A stretch of 64,000 nucleotides of DNA from Actinokineospora diospyrosa (lineage in GTDB: Bacteria > Actinomycetota > Actinomycetes > Mycobacteriales > Pseudonocardiaceae): positions 62,001 to 126,000 of the forward strand of contig NZ_JAMTCO010000012.1 in the NCBI RefSeq assembly GCF_024171925.1, written 5' to 3'. Made by a program: the position numbers and the translations under genes. Below are positions 43,674 through 54,918 of the stretch, in pieces; the first letter of the stretch is position 1; every line of letters starts with the position of its first letter. Below the pieces are notes generated by a model. The model saw nothing but the letters and a program-made list of their open reading frames with translations, searched no databases and was not told the origin of the DNA.

Positions 43674-43854
43674 TGTGGACAACCGCAGACGTTGTGGACA
43701 AACAAGAAGCTCGCTGCGGCGGCCAATGCAGGCAACCGCTACAACCTGAAGATCAACTAACCAAGAAACCCCCAATGCACAGCCTATCGGCGGGCACCGG
43801 CACAACGGCAGCAGCAAGCATCAGCCTGTGGACAACAACGGGCGTTGTGGACAA
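43674..43854. promoter_or_regulatory. cluster of four DnaA boxes in a 153-base duplication
   Basis: Exact TGTGGACAA (complement of the actinobacterial DnaA box TTGTCCACA) occurs at 43674, 43693, 43827 and 43846. Each pair is 19 bases apart, and the pairs are offset by exactly 153 bases. The flanks are duplicated too, though diverged: GCCCCCGATATACAGCCTA against ACCCCCAATGCACAGCCTA, then CGACAGCAGCAG against CGGCAGCAGCAA. No replication gene is nearby. Confidence 0.85.
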
Positions 43855-43932
43855 CCGGAACCGTCATGGTCGGCTCGACTGCGGGGCTGCAGCATCATCG
43901 ACGACAGCGCCAACTGTGAAGCACAGGCCCGC

Positions 43933-43977
43933 AAAGAAAAACCCGGGAGCCCACGTTCTGCACGTGAGCCCCCGGGG
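43933..43977 (-). terminator. intrinsic terminator of the amidohydrolase gene
   Basis: On the minus strand a GC-rich imperfect hairpin (43942-43977, two weak pairs in a 15-base stem) is followed by TTTTTCTTT, 15 bases after the stop at 43992. It would end amidohydrolase transcription before the DnaA-box cluster. Confidence 0.75.
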
Positions 43978-43991
43978 AGTCCAACCCGCCG

Positions 43992-45296
43992 TCAACTCAA
44001 GGCGGCAAGTGCCGTGTGCGTCATCACTCGAATTCCCGCCAGAAGGGCGCGTTCATCGAGTTGGAACGTCGGCTGGTGCAGGTCGCGCATGGGGCCTTCG
44101 CCCGGCCAGACGCCGAGGCGCATGAAGGAGCCGGGGATGTGTTCCAGGTACCAGCCGAAGTCCTCGCCGCCCGCTGACTGCTTCGTGCCTGCCAGTGCGT
44201 CCTCGCCGAGCGCCGATTCGATTGCCGTGCGCAGGTACTGGGTGCTCTCGCGCTCGTTGATCACCGGAGGTACGCCGCGGCGGTGTTGGAGTTCGTAGCC
44301 GACGCCGGTGGGGGCGAGTAGGGATTGGACCAGGCCCTCCACCAGGGGCTCGAGGTCGGCCCAGACGTCGTGGTCGCCGGTGCGGAGGGTGCCGCGGAGG
44401 AAGCCGTCCTGGGGGACGGCGTTGGGGGCGTCGCCCGCGTGCACGGCGCCCCAGACGAGGACGGTGCCGGAGCGGGGGTCGACCCGGCGCGACAGCAGGG
44501 CCGGGAGGCCGGTGATGACGGTGCCGAGGGCGTGCACCAGGTCCGCGGTCAGGTGCGGGCGGGAGGTGTGCCCGCCCGGGGAGGTGAGGCGCAGTTCGAG
44601 CAGGTCGGTGGCCGAGGTGATCGCGCCGACCCGGGTGCCCACCCGGCCGACCTCGGTGCGCGGGTCGCAGTGCAGGCCGAAGATGCGCTCCACGCCGTCG
44701 AGGCCGCCCGCGTCGATGACCTCCAGGGCGCCGCCGGGCATGACCTCCTCGGCGGGCTGGAAGATCAGCCGGACGCGGCCGGGCAGCGACGGGGCCGAGG
44801 CCAGCGCGATGCCGGTGGCCAGCAGGATCGTGGTGTGCGCGTCGTGGCCGCAGGCGTGCGCGGCACCGGGGGCGGTCGCGGCGTAGGGCAGGTCGGTGGC
44901 CTCGGTCATCGGCAGGGCGTCCATGTCCGCGCGCAGCGCCACGCAGCGCTCACCGGTGCCGATGTCGCAGATCAGGCCGGTACCCCCGGGCAGCAGCTCC
45001 GGCTGCAGGCCGAACGACTTGAGCAGGCCAGCGACCAGCTCGGTGGTGGCGAACTCCTGCCGGGACAGCTCGGGGTGGGCGTGGATGTGCCGGAACCAGG
45101 CCAGCACGTCGGCGGCGTTGGCGGCGAGCCACTGGTCCAGCCACGCGGGCCCGCGCCCCGCACCGAGATCTTCCACAGGGGGCATAGTGACCCCACTGGG
45201 GGTGATCAGCACGGCGGACTCCGGGCCCGACTTGGCCACCCGGGTACCCCGGCCACCTTCGAACGGCAGGTCGGGCCGCGAATCCAACACAGTCAC
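43992..45296 (-). CDS. M20-family amidohydrolase
   Basis: The 434-residue zinc peptidase is of the AbgA/IAA-amino-acid hydrolase type. It has HIHAHPELSRQEFATTELV at the N-terminal part, RADMDALPMTEATDLPYA, the metal ligands in ACGHDAHTTILL, EEVMPGG and the late SAGGEDFGWYLEHIPG. The likely reaction is hydrolysis of an N-acyl or aminoacyl amide bond. GGAGGGG precedes GTG 45296. A second start near 45184 would remove about 38 residues that are poorly conserved in type. It corresponds to the amiA1/amiB1 position in M. tuberculosis. Confidence 0.9.
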   Translation of the reverse strand: MTVLDSRPDLPFEGGRGTRVAKSGPESAVLITPSGVTMPPVEDLGAGRGPAWLDQWLAANAADVLAWFRHIHAHPELSRQEFATTELVAGLLKSFGLQPELLPGGTGLICDIGTGERCVALRADMDALPMTEATDLPYAATAPGAAHACGHDAHTTILLATGIALASAPSLPGRVRLIFQPAEEVMPGGALEVIDAGGLDGVERIFGLHCDPRTEVGRVGTRVGAITSATDLLELRLTSPGGHTSRPHLTADLVHALGTVITGLPALLSRRVDPRSGTVLVWGAVHAGDAPNAVPQDGFLRGTLRTGDHDVWADLEPLVEGLVQSLLAPTGVGYELQHRRGVPPVINERESTQYLRTAIESALGEDALAGTKQSAGGEDFGWYLEHIPGSFMRLGVWPGEGPMRDLHQPTFQLDERALLAGIRVMTHTALAALS

Positions 45297-45501
45297 GCGA
45301 CCCCTCCGGCGATGGTCTTCTCGGTCGTTGTTGCGGTCTCCATTTGTCTTCGATCCTGCCCTATGGCGGGCGTCACCCAGGCCGGTTCCGGGCGCTGTAC
45401 GGCCCGCGGTAGCGCGGCTGCGACCAACGGTCGGGTCGGGTTCGGCCGCACTGGTAGTTGATCAAGACGACCGGTGCGCGTACCGGGGTGAACGCCGGGC
45501 G

Positions 45502-45942
45502 TCAGCCCTTCTTGCGCTTGGCCCGCACCCGGTTGCCGTAGATCACCAGGCCGAGCAGGACGACCGCGACAACCCCCACGACCAGCTTGTTCTTCGCCTT
45601 GTCGGCGTCGGACTCGGTGGGCGCGGACGGGATGTCGACGCCGGGGGCGGTGGTTTGCCGGGCCAGCACGGTGGACCCGGCAAGCACAGTGGACCCGGCA
45701 AGCACGGTCGACCCGGCTGGCACGGTGGACCCGGCGAGCGCGGTGGACCCGGCGAGCGCGGTGGACCCGGCGAGCGCGGTGGACCCGGGGACGGGGTGGG
45801 CGGAGGCGGTGCCCACGGCGGTCCCCAGTGCGAGCAGGACGCCGAGGAGCACCGCGGACAGCAGCCGAGACACGCGGACGGACAAAGGCCGGCCCTCCAG
45901 GTCGGGGAGAGAGTCGGTCACCAGGTTAGTCGGCGCGGTCAC
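45502..45942 (-). CDS. cell-surface protein with hexapeptide repeats
   Basis: The 146-residue protein has a signal-like helix ([18 protein letters not shown], cleavage near ASAHP), then about seven repeats of GSTALA or GSTVLA, a short Pro/Glu/Asp segment, a C-terminal membrane helix ([17 protein letters not shown]) and a basic tail RVRAKRKKG. This is a small membrane-anchored surface protein with a repetitive stalk. Starting at GTG 45942 it would overlap the end of meaB by 17 bases. A GTG about 22 codons later fits the signal peptide better. No family is recognised. Confidence 0.65.
   Translation of the reverse strand: MTAPTNLVTDSLPDLEGRPLSVRVSRLLSAVLLGVLLALGTAVGTASAHPVPGSTALAGSTALAGSTALAGSTVPAGSTVLAGSTVLAGSTVLARQTTAPGVDIPSAPTESDADKAKNKLVVGVVAVVLLGLVIYGNRVRAKRKKG
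45663..45788. repeat. 18-base in-frame tandem repeat, about seven copies
   Basis: The unit GGCGAGCGCGGTGGACCC and variants repeats every 18 bases inside the surface-protein gene. It encodes the [12 protein letters not shown] hexapeptides. Copies fall into two sequence types, suggesting recent expansion. Confidence 0.9.
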
Positions 45943-46916
45943 TGTCCGCGAAGGCCGAAAGGATCATCTCGGCGGCCAGCGTCGCGGTGAGCCGACCGGC
46001 GCGCACGTCCTGCTCCACCCCGGGGGTCAGCGCGCGGACGGCCGGGTGGTCGTGCAGCCGGGCGAGCAGGGTGTCGCGGACCATCGACCAGGTCCAGTCC
46101 ACCTGCTGCTGCCTGCGCTTCTCGGCGAGCTCGCCGGTGGCCGAGAGCGCGGTGTGGTGCTGCTCGACCCGCTCCCACAGCTCGTCGAGCCCGCGGTTCT
46201 CCTGGCCGCTGCAGGTCAGCACCGGCGGGGTCCAGGTGGCGGCCGGGTTGCGCAGCAGCCGCAGCGCGCTGGCCAGTTCCCTGGCGGCCTTGCCCGCCTC
46301 GGTGGTGTGGTCCCCGTCGGCCTTGTTGACCGCGATGACGTCGGCGAGCTCCAGGACGCCCTTCTTGATGCCCTGCAGCTGGTCGCCGGTCCTGGCGAGG
46401 GTGAGGAACAGGAAGCAGTCCACCATGTTGGCCACGGCGGTCTCGGACTGCCCGACGCCGACGGTCTCGACCAGCACCGTGTCGTACCCGGCGGCCTCCA
46501 TCAGCACGATCGTCTCCCGGGTGGCCCTGGCGACGCCGCCGAGGGTGCCCGAGGTCGGGGACGGGCGGATGAACGCGGCCGGGTCGACCGCGAGCCGCGA
46601 CATCCTGGTCTTGTCGCCGAGGATGCTGCCGCCGGTGCGGGTGGACGACGGGTCGACGGCGAGCACGGCGACCGTGCGGCCCGCGGCGGTCAGGTTGGTG
46701 CCCAGCGCGTCGATGAAGGTCGACTTGCCGACGCCGGGCACCCCGGTGATGCCGACCCGGTGCGCGCCGCCCGCGTGCGGCAGCAGCCGGACCAGCAGCT
46801 GTTGCGCCAGGGCGCGGTGGTCGGCGCGGCGGGACTCGACCAGCGTGATCGCCCGCGACAGCACGGCGCGGTCGCCCGCGCGGACGCCGTCGGCGTAGGT
46901 GTCGAGGTCGAGCGGT

Positions 46917-46924
<8 letters not shown>
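45926..46924 (-). CDS. meaB: G-protein chaperone of methylmalonyl-CoA mutase
   Basis: The 332-residue GTPase of the MeaB/ArgK family loads and protects the B12 cofactor of the mutase. It shows [16 protein letters not shown] (P-loop), [21 protein letters not shown], the switch segment [10 protein letters not shown] and the base-specific VNKADGD. The best start is TTG 46924, which overlaps the mutB stop (TTGGCTAA). No GTG or ATG in frame lies close, and TTG gives a normal N-terminus ([18 protein letters not shown]). It is the third gene of the mut operon. Confidence 0.92.
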
Positions 46925-49105
<2,181 letters not shown>

Positions 49106-49109
<4 letters not shown>

Positions 49110-50953
49110 GCCGGGTCTCCCAGGGTGCGCAGGGTGTCGCGCAGTACGGCGAGCGCGTCGCAGCCGGTGAACACGAATCCGTCCACTCCGGACTGCCGGT
49201 GTTGCTCGGATTCCTTGCCCGCCAGCAAGACCCGGACGGCCCCGGCCGCCTTGAGCGCTTGGGCGACCGGTGCGGCCAGTTCGGCGTAGGACTTCTCGGA
49301 CCCGCAGATGACCGCCACGGCGGCGCCGCTGCCGGTGAAGCGCGCGGCAGCGGTCTCCGCGTCGGTGATCACGCCGCCGTCGGGGGTCTCGATACCGCCC
49401 GCCTGGAACAGGTTGGCGGCGAAGGTGGCGCGGGCGGTGTGCGCGGCGACCGGGCCGAGGGTGGCGAGGAAGACCCGCGGCCGCGCGCCGGTCTCGGCCA
49501 GTGTCCTATCGGAACGGTCGCGCAGGTCCTCGTACGCCTCGGCGTAGCGGTGCACCGGCAGGCCGCCGGTCGGGGCGGGCGGCGCGGGGGTGCGGACCGG
49601 GGCGCGTTCGGCGAGGTTGGGGAACTCGCTGACCCCGGTGATCGCGTCGGCCCTGGTGGCGAGGTTGCGCTCGCGCTCGGCCCAGGTGGCGGCGAGCCGG
49701 TCGGCGACCAGGCCGCTGGCCAGCGCGCTCGGCAGGCCGCCCGCGCGCTCGACCTCGGTGAACCAGGCCCACGCGGCTTTGGCCAGTTCCTCGGTGAGGG
49801 CCTCGACGTACCAGGAGCCGCCCGCCGGGTCGATCACGCCCGCGAGCCGGGACTCCTCCAGCAGCACCGACTGCGTGTTGCGGGCGATGCGGCGGGCGAA
49901 GGCGTCCGGCAGGCCGATGGCCGAGTCGAACGGCAGCACGGTGACCGCGTCCGCGCCGCCGACACCCGCGCCGAAGGCGGCCAGGGTGGTGCGCAGCATG
50001 TTCACCCACGGGTCGCGCGCGGTGAGCATCGCCGGGGAGGTGACCGCGTGCTGGCGCTGGCCGACCGGGCGGGCGCCGACGACCTCGACGACCCTGGTCC
50101 AGAGCCTGCGCGCCGCGCGGAACTTGGCGATGGTGAGGAACTGGTCGGCGGTCGCGGCGAAGCGGAACTCGATCAGGCCGATGGCGGTGTCGACGTCGAC
50201 GCCCGCGGTGGTCAGCGCGCGCAGGTAGGCCAGCGCGGTGGCCAGGGCGGCGCCGAGTTCCTGGGCATCCGAACCGCCCGCCTGGTGGTAGGGCAGGCCG
50301 TCGACCGTGATCGCGCGCAACCGCGGGTAGCGCTGGGCCTGGACGGCGAAGTCGGCCAACTCGGCCAGGTCCGCCGGGTCGCCGGTGCGGGCCTGCCAGC
50401 CGAGCGGGTCGGCGCCGAGGTTGCCCACGACGTCGCCGTGCGGGACGCCGCGGTCGGCGAACAGGGACAGCAGTTCGGTGCCCGCGGCGCGGTAGTCCGG
50501 CCCGGCGTCGAGGGTGACGGGGGCCAGGTCGAGGTAGACGTCGGCCAGGACGGTGCCCAGGTCGGCGATCGGGGTGCCCGCGGCGCCGACCACCAGCCAG
50601 AGCGAGGTGACGCCGTTCTCGAGGTCGGCGAGGACGTCGCGCGCGGTGGTCGCCGGGTCGGCGTGGCGCTGCCGCACGTCCCACCCGGTGGCGATGTGGC
50701 CGCCCGCCAGGGAGCCCCTGGTGAACGGGCGCAGACCGGGGTAGCCGGTGGCGGGGGCGGTGTCCGCGGCGGTGTAGAGCGGCTTGACCTCGATGCCGTC
50801 GTAGGTCCTCGACGCGAGCAGGTCCTCCACCGGCCGGTCGTGCCCCTCGGGCACGGCGTCGGCGCGGCGCAGGACCCGTTCGACCAGGCTCTGCCAGCGC
50901 GCGTGGTCGGCGGCGGGGAACTCACCTGCCAAGACCAACTCGGGGGCCGTCAT
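49106..50953 (-). CDS. mutA: methylmalonyl-CoA mutase, small subunit
   Basis: The 615-residue homologue of MutB has lost catalytic function and is needed for the heterodimer. Its barrel domain is clear ([36 protein letters not shown]). The C-terminal B12-like domain reads [20 protein letters not shown], where the DxHxxG cobalamin motif is absent, as is normal for the small subunit. ATG 50953 heads the mutA-mutB-meaB operon and is divergent from the kinase gene. Confidence 0.95.
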
Positions 50954-51082
50954 GCCCAGTGATGCTACGGAAACCCGCAGTGCGCACCAGGTGGGCGGTG
51001 TGTGAGCCTGATCGCGGTTACCCGCAGGTAAGAACGAGCTACGTTCGACTTTCACCCGTGGCCCACGGCCGGGTGGGTGACA

Positions 51083-52756
51083 ATGTCGCCCGTGTCCGCC
51101 CCCGAACCGTCCCAACGCCTGGTCGCAGGGCGTTACCGACTGCGCAAGCTGCTCGGCCAGGGGTCGATGGGAACCGTCTGGGAGGCCCACGACGAACTGC
51201 TGCGCCGCCCGGTCGCGGTGAAGCAGGTGCGGCTGCCCGCCGACGACACCCCGGTCGAGGAGATCGAGGAGCTGCGCGAGCGGACCCTGCGCGAGGCGCG
51301 GGCGATCGCGGTGGTCTCGCACCCGAACGTGATCACCCTGCACGACGTGGCGCTCGAGGACGACGAGCCGTTCGTGGTGATGGAGTTCCTGGTCGCGGCG
51401 AGCCTGGCGGAACTGGTCACCGCGAACGGGCCGCTCGAGGTGGAGCAGGCGGCGATCGTGGGGCACGCGGTGGCCGCCGCGCTCTCCGCGGCGCACAGCG
51501 CCGGGGTGGTGCACCGGGACGTGAAGCCGGGCAACGTGCTGGTCAGCCCGGACGGGCAGGTGAAGCTCACCGACTTCGGCATCGCCCGCAACCTGTCCGA
51601 GCGGACGCTGACCAGCACCGGGATCATGCTCGGCTCGCCCTGCTACATCGCCCCGGAGATCGCCTCCGGTGGCGCGGTCACCCCGAACGCCGACCTGTGG
51701 GGCCTGGGCGCGACGCTGTTCGCCACCGTCGAGGGGCACGCGCCCTACGACGCCGACGCCCCGGCGATGGAGATCGTCGGCCAGGTGGTCAACGGCGAGG
51801 TGCCGCGCCCGGAGCACGACGGGCCGCTGCGCGAGGTGATCATGGGGCTGATGGTCAAGGACCCGGCGGCGCGGATGTCGCTGCGCGAGGTCCGCGAGCG
51901 GCTGTACCCGCTGATGCCCGCGCCGGGCAGCCCGGTCTACGAGAGCCTGCGGCTGGACCCGACCCCGCCAGAGGAAGCGCCGACAGTGGTGACCAGGCCC
52001 GCCGTGCCGCTCGACGGGCCGACCGAGACCGGCATCCCGCTGGCGTCCACCCCCGGGCCGCTGCCGTTCGAGCGCACCGGCGGCCGCCGCGGTCGCGGGG
52101 TGGCCGTGCTGCTGGGGGTGGTGTCGGTGGCGCTGTTCGCGACCGCGGCGGTCGGCGGGTTCGCGCTGACCAGGGCGGTCGCCGGGCAGCCGGTCCTGCC
52201 GGTGAGCGCCCCGGTCGCCTCCCAGCAGGCCGCCGCGCCGCTGCGCGAACTCGCCGTGCGCACCGCCGACGCGGCGACCCTCGCCGGTGAGCAGGGCGGC
52301 AGCTTCAGCGTCCCGGTCCCCGGCGACTGGGTGAAGTTCGTCGAGCAGCGCAGCGCGCGGACGCTGCCCAACAGCACCCGGGTGCACTGGGTGTCGCCGG
52401 ACGGGACCTCGGAGATCGTGGTGGAGCGGTTCCCGAACTTCTACCCGAAGTACGCGGTGGAGCAGTACCTGCGGGTCCTGTCCAGCCGCACCCCCGGCTT
52501 CCGGGTCGTCGGCAACACCCAACTGGACAACGGCACCCCGGAACCGTCGAGCCAGCTGACCTACCGCAGCGTCGACGCGGTGGCCGCCGGTGCGACCGGC
52601 AGCGACGTCAACCGGGCCTCGATCGCCAACGTGCTGCCGATCGACAAGGACCTCTGGGTGGTCAGCGTGACGGTCCCGATCGACCAGGAGGACACCGGTC
52701 GCCGCGGCCTGTTCGCCCGGGTCGCCCCGGAGTTCCGCGTCCTGGGCCGCGGCTAG
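51083..52756 (+). CDS. membrane Ser/Thr protein kinase (PknB-like)
   Basis: The 557-residue kinase has an intracellular catalytic domain (about 15-270) with GQGSMGTVWEA, the ATP Lys in VAVKQV (about 47), catalytic HRDVKPGN (Asp about 146), DFGIA and APE. A Pro/Thr-rich linker, one membrane helix (VAVLLGVVSVALFATAAVGGF, about 335-357) and an extracellular region of about 180 residues follow. That region has no PASTA repeats but a compact beta-rich domain. It probably senses something at the cell surface. ATG 51083 or GTG 51077 could start it. Confidence 0.93.
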   Translation: MSPVSAPEPSQRLVAGRYRLRKLLGQGSMGTVWEAHDELLRRPVAVKQVRLPADDTPVEEIEELRERTLREARAIAVVSHPNVITLHDVALEDDEPFVVMEFLVAASLAELVTANGPLEVEQAAIVGHAVAAALSAAHSAGVVHRDVKPGNVLVSPDGQVKLTDFGIARNLSERTLTSTGIMLGSPCYIAPEIASGGAVTPNADLWGLGATLFATVEGHAPYDADAPAMEIVGQVVNGEVPRPEHDGPLREVIMGLMVKDPAARMSLREVRERLYPLMPAPGSPVYESLRLDPTPPEEAPTVVTRPAVPLDGPTETGIPLASTPGPLPFERTGGRRGRGVAVLLGVVSVALFATAAVGGFALTRAVAGQPVLPVSAPVASQQAAAPLRELAVRTADAATLAGEQGGSFSVPVPGDWVKFVEQRSARTLPNSTRVHWVSPDGTSEIVVERFPNFYPKYAVEQYLRVLSSRTPGFRVVGNTQLDNGTPEPSSQLTYRSVDAVAAGATGSDVNRASIANVLPIDKDLWVVSVTVPIDQEDTGRRGLFARVAPEFRVLGRG

Positions 52757-52852
52757 GCGCTGTCCGGTAGGTCTGGTGCGTGGGTTCGGTGATCCGCGTG
52801 GTCGCTGGGTGCGCGGGCGCGGATAGCGCGTGCCTGACTTGCCGGACAGCGC

Positions 52853-53503
52853 CTACGCGGGGGCGGCGGGCCTGCGGCGGTCCGGGAAGCGCTTGGCCGA
52901 CTCGCTCACCTGGGCCAACCGGCGCAGCGCGATCAGCGCGGTGTCACCGAGGACGGTGCCGACCACGACGCTCTCCACCATGCCGTCGACCCCGAGCCGG
53001 TCGACGATGTAGTCCAGGTCGACCACCCCGATCTGCTCGGCGACGGTCACGTAGCGGCGGACGGTGTCCAGGAACTCGCTGTGGCCCAGGGCCCGCGCGG
53101 ACACCAGCACGGTGGCCAACGCGCTGACCGCCGGGTGGTTGTCGCGGCAGTACCACCCGAGTTCGCCGATCAGCGCGCGGACCTCGTCCTCGGCCGCGGC
53201 CTGCGTCGCGGCCGAACTGGGCGGCGGCCCGGGGAACAGCGCGTGCTGGACCGTGCCGAGCAGCTTCTCGATGTCGTCGGAGGGCGAGTCGACGCTGGTC
53301 AGGACCTCCTTGACGGTGGCGACCGGCAGGCCGCCGACGTCGATCAGCGCGCGCACCAGGCGCAGCCGGTGCACGTGGGTCTCGTCGTAGCGCGCCTGGT
53401 TGGGGCTGGTGAGCTCGCCGGGCGGGAGCATCCCCTCGCGCAGGTAGTACTTGATCGTCGGCACCGCGACGCCGGTGCGCTTGCTCAGTTCGCCGATCCG
53501 CAC
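52853..53503 (-). CDS. MerR-family transcriptional regulator
   Basis: The 216-residue protein starts with the winged helix MRIGELSKRTGVAVPTIKYY and the wing REGMLPPGELTSPNQARYDE. A dimerisation coiled coil and an unusually long helical effector part of about 130 residues follow. GGGAG precedes GTG 53503. A longer form from ATG 53524 lacks a ribosome binding site. It is divergent from the membrane-protein gene at 53591, and the inverted repeat between them is its likely operator. The ligand is unknown. Confidence 0.88.
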   Translation of the reverse strand: MRIGELSKRTGVAVPTIKYYLREGMLPPGELTSPNQARYDETHVHRLRLVRALIDVGGLPVATVKEVLTSVDSPSDDIEKLLGTVQHALFPGPPPSSAATQAAAEDEVRALIGELGWYCRDNHPAVSALATVLVSARALGHSEFLDTVRRYVTVAEQIGVVDLDYIVDRLGVDGMVESVVVGTVLGDTALIALRRLAQVSESAKRFPDRRRPAAPA

Positions 53504-53530
53504 GGTGCTCCCGCCACTCGACATCCCGGG

Positions 53531-53573
53531 ATGGATAGTGTACTTATCGAAAGCAGACAGCACTACTATCCAT
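53531..53573. promoter_or_regulatory. inverted repeat, likely operator of the MerR regulator
   Basis: ATGGATAGT (53531-53539) and ACTATCCAT (53565-53573) are perfect inverted copies with 25 bases between them. They lie in the divergent promoter region of the MerR and membrane-protein genes. Confidence 0.6.
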
Positions 53574-53590
53574 TGTTCGAGGGGCGAGAC

Positions 53591-54475
53591 ATGCGGACCT
53601 GGTACAGACCCTTAGTTCTCTTCAGCGGCCTCATGGCACTCACGGCGGTCGCCTCGGCGATCGGCCTGCTGGTGGACGACCGGGAGCTGCTCGGCGCCCC
53701 GATCTGGATGAAGCCGCTGAAGTTCAGCCTGTCCTTCGTGGCGTTCGGGCTGTCCTGGGCCTGGTTGCTGTCGCTGCCCGAGCGCAGGCCGCGGTTCCTC
53801 GGCGGCACCGCGCTGGTGATCATCGCCGGGTCGCTGCTGGAGATGGTGATCATCATCGGCCAGGTCGTGCGCGGGCGGCAGAGCCACTTCAACGTGACAA
53901 CGGCGTTCGACTCGATGCTGTTCAGCATCATGGGCGCGACGGTGGCAATCCTGTTCCTCGGCACGCTCGTGCTCAGCGTCTACATCGCCGCGCGCAGGCT
54001 CGCGCCCGCGCCGGAACTGCTGGCGATCCGCTTCGGCATGGGGATCTCGTTGGTGGGCATGGCGGTGGGGATCCTGATGACGACCGCGTCCAGCGGGATG
54101 GAGGGCTTCGTCGGCGCGCACAGCGTCGGCGTGCTCGACGGCGGGCCGGGCATGCCGCTGACCGGGTGGAGCACCACCGGCGGTGACCTGCGGATCGGGC
54201 ACTTCATCGGCATGCACGCGCTGCAGTTGCTGCCGCTGCTGGCGCTGGCCATCCGCGGTCGCGCCGAGAGCACCTCGGTCCGGATCATCTGGACGGCGAG
54301 CCTGGGCTACCTGGCGGTGGTCGTGCTGACGACCTGGCAGGCGCTGCGCGGGCAACCGCTGTTCGCGCCGGACTGGGTCACCGGGACCGCGCTCGGCGTG
54401 ATCGCGGCGGGGGTGGCGCTCGGCCTGCTGTCGGCGCGCGGCAAGGCCAGGGTCGAGGAGAGGATCACCGCATGA
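53591..54475 (+). CDS. multi-pass membrane protein of unknown function
   Basis: The 294-residue protein has about eight hydrophobic helices, among them LVLFSGLMALTAVASAIGLL, SLSFVAFGLSWAWLLSL and TALVIIAGSLLEMVIIIG. The conserved-looking loops WMKPLKF and RQSHFN, and the histidine in GHFIGMHALQLLP, might bind a cofactor or lipid. I do not recognise the family. GAGGGGCGAG precedes ATG 53591. The stop overlaps the start of the ABA4-like gene by 4 bases, so both are one operon under the divergent MerR gene. Confidence 0.8.
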   Translation: MRTWYRPLVLFSGLMALTAVASAIGLLVDDRELLGAPIWMKPLKFSLSFVAFGLSWAWLLSLPERRPRFLGGTALVIIAGSLLEMVIIIGQVVRGRQSHFNVTTAFDSMLFSIMGATVAILFLGTLVLSVYIAARRLAPAPELLAIRFGMGISLVGMAVGILMTTASSGMEGFVGAHSVGVLDGGPGMPLTGWSTTGGDLRIGHFIGMHALQLLPLLALAIRGRAESTSVRIIWTASLGYLAVVVLTTWQALRGQPLFAPDWVTGTALGVIAAGVALGLLSARGKARVEERITA

Positions 54476-54918
54476 GCACCGTGTTCAACCTCGCGTTCTA
54501 CGTCGTCGCGCCGTTCTGGGCGCTCATGGTGTTCGCCCCGACCTGGTCGTGGACCCGCAAGATCATCGAGTCGCCGTGGATCGCGCTGCCCGCGCTGGTG
54601 GTGTGGGCGGTCGCCGCGGTGCCGGTGTTCGGTCAGCTGTGGACCGGGGTGACCGCGCCGACGCTGGAGTTCTGGCTGGACTTCCTGCGCGACGACAACG
54701 CGGTCGCCGCCGTGTGGGCGCAGGTGCTGGCGTGGGACCTGCTGGTGGGGCGGTGGATGTACCTCGACAGCCGGGCGCGCGGGGTGCACCCGCTGCTGAT
54801 GGGGCCGGTCCTGGTGTTCACCATCCTGCTGTCGCCGATCGGGCTGCCGCTGTACCTGCTGGTGCGCCTGGGATTCCCAGCACGTGACGGACGGGTCCGC
54901 GTAGGCTCCGGTGCGTGA
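54472..54918 (+). CDS. ABA4-like (DUF4281) membrane protein
   Basis: The 148-residue protein has four hydrophobic helices with the family pattern [20 protein letters not shown] and [19 protein letters not shown], then [27 protein letters not shown]. Plant ABA4 is needed for neoxanthin synthesis. Bacterial members have no assigned function. It overlaps the preceding membrane-protein gene by 4 bases and the punA start by 4 bases. Confidence 0.85.
   Translation: MSTVFNLAFYVVAPFWALMVFAPTWSWTRKIIESPWIALPALVVWAVAAVPVFGQLWTGVTAPTLEFWLDFLRDDNAVAAVWAQVLAWDLLVGRWMYLDSRARGVHPLLMGPVLVFTILLSPIGLPLYLLVRLGFPARDGRVRVGSGA
54902..54907 (+). promoter_or_regulatory. internal -10 hexamer TAGGCT before punA
   Basis: TAGGCT lies within the end of the ABA4-like gene, 7 bases before GTG 54915. 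punA-pmmB can be transcribed on its own, as a leaderless message. Confidence 0.45.

Noticed and set aside
43674-43854. The DnaA-box cluster as the chromosomal origin
   Set aside because: There is no dnaA, dnaN, rpmH or AT-rich unwinding region nearby, and four boxes are far fewer than a typical actinobacterial oriC carries.
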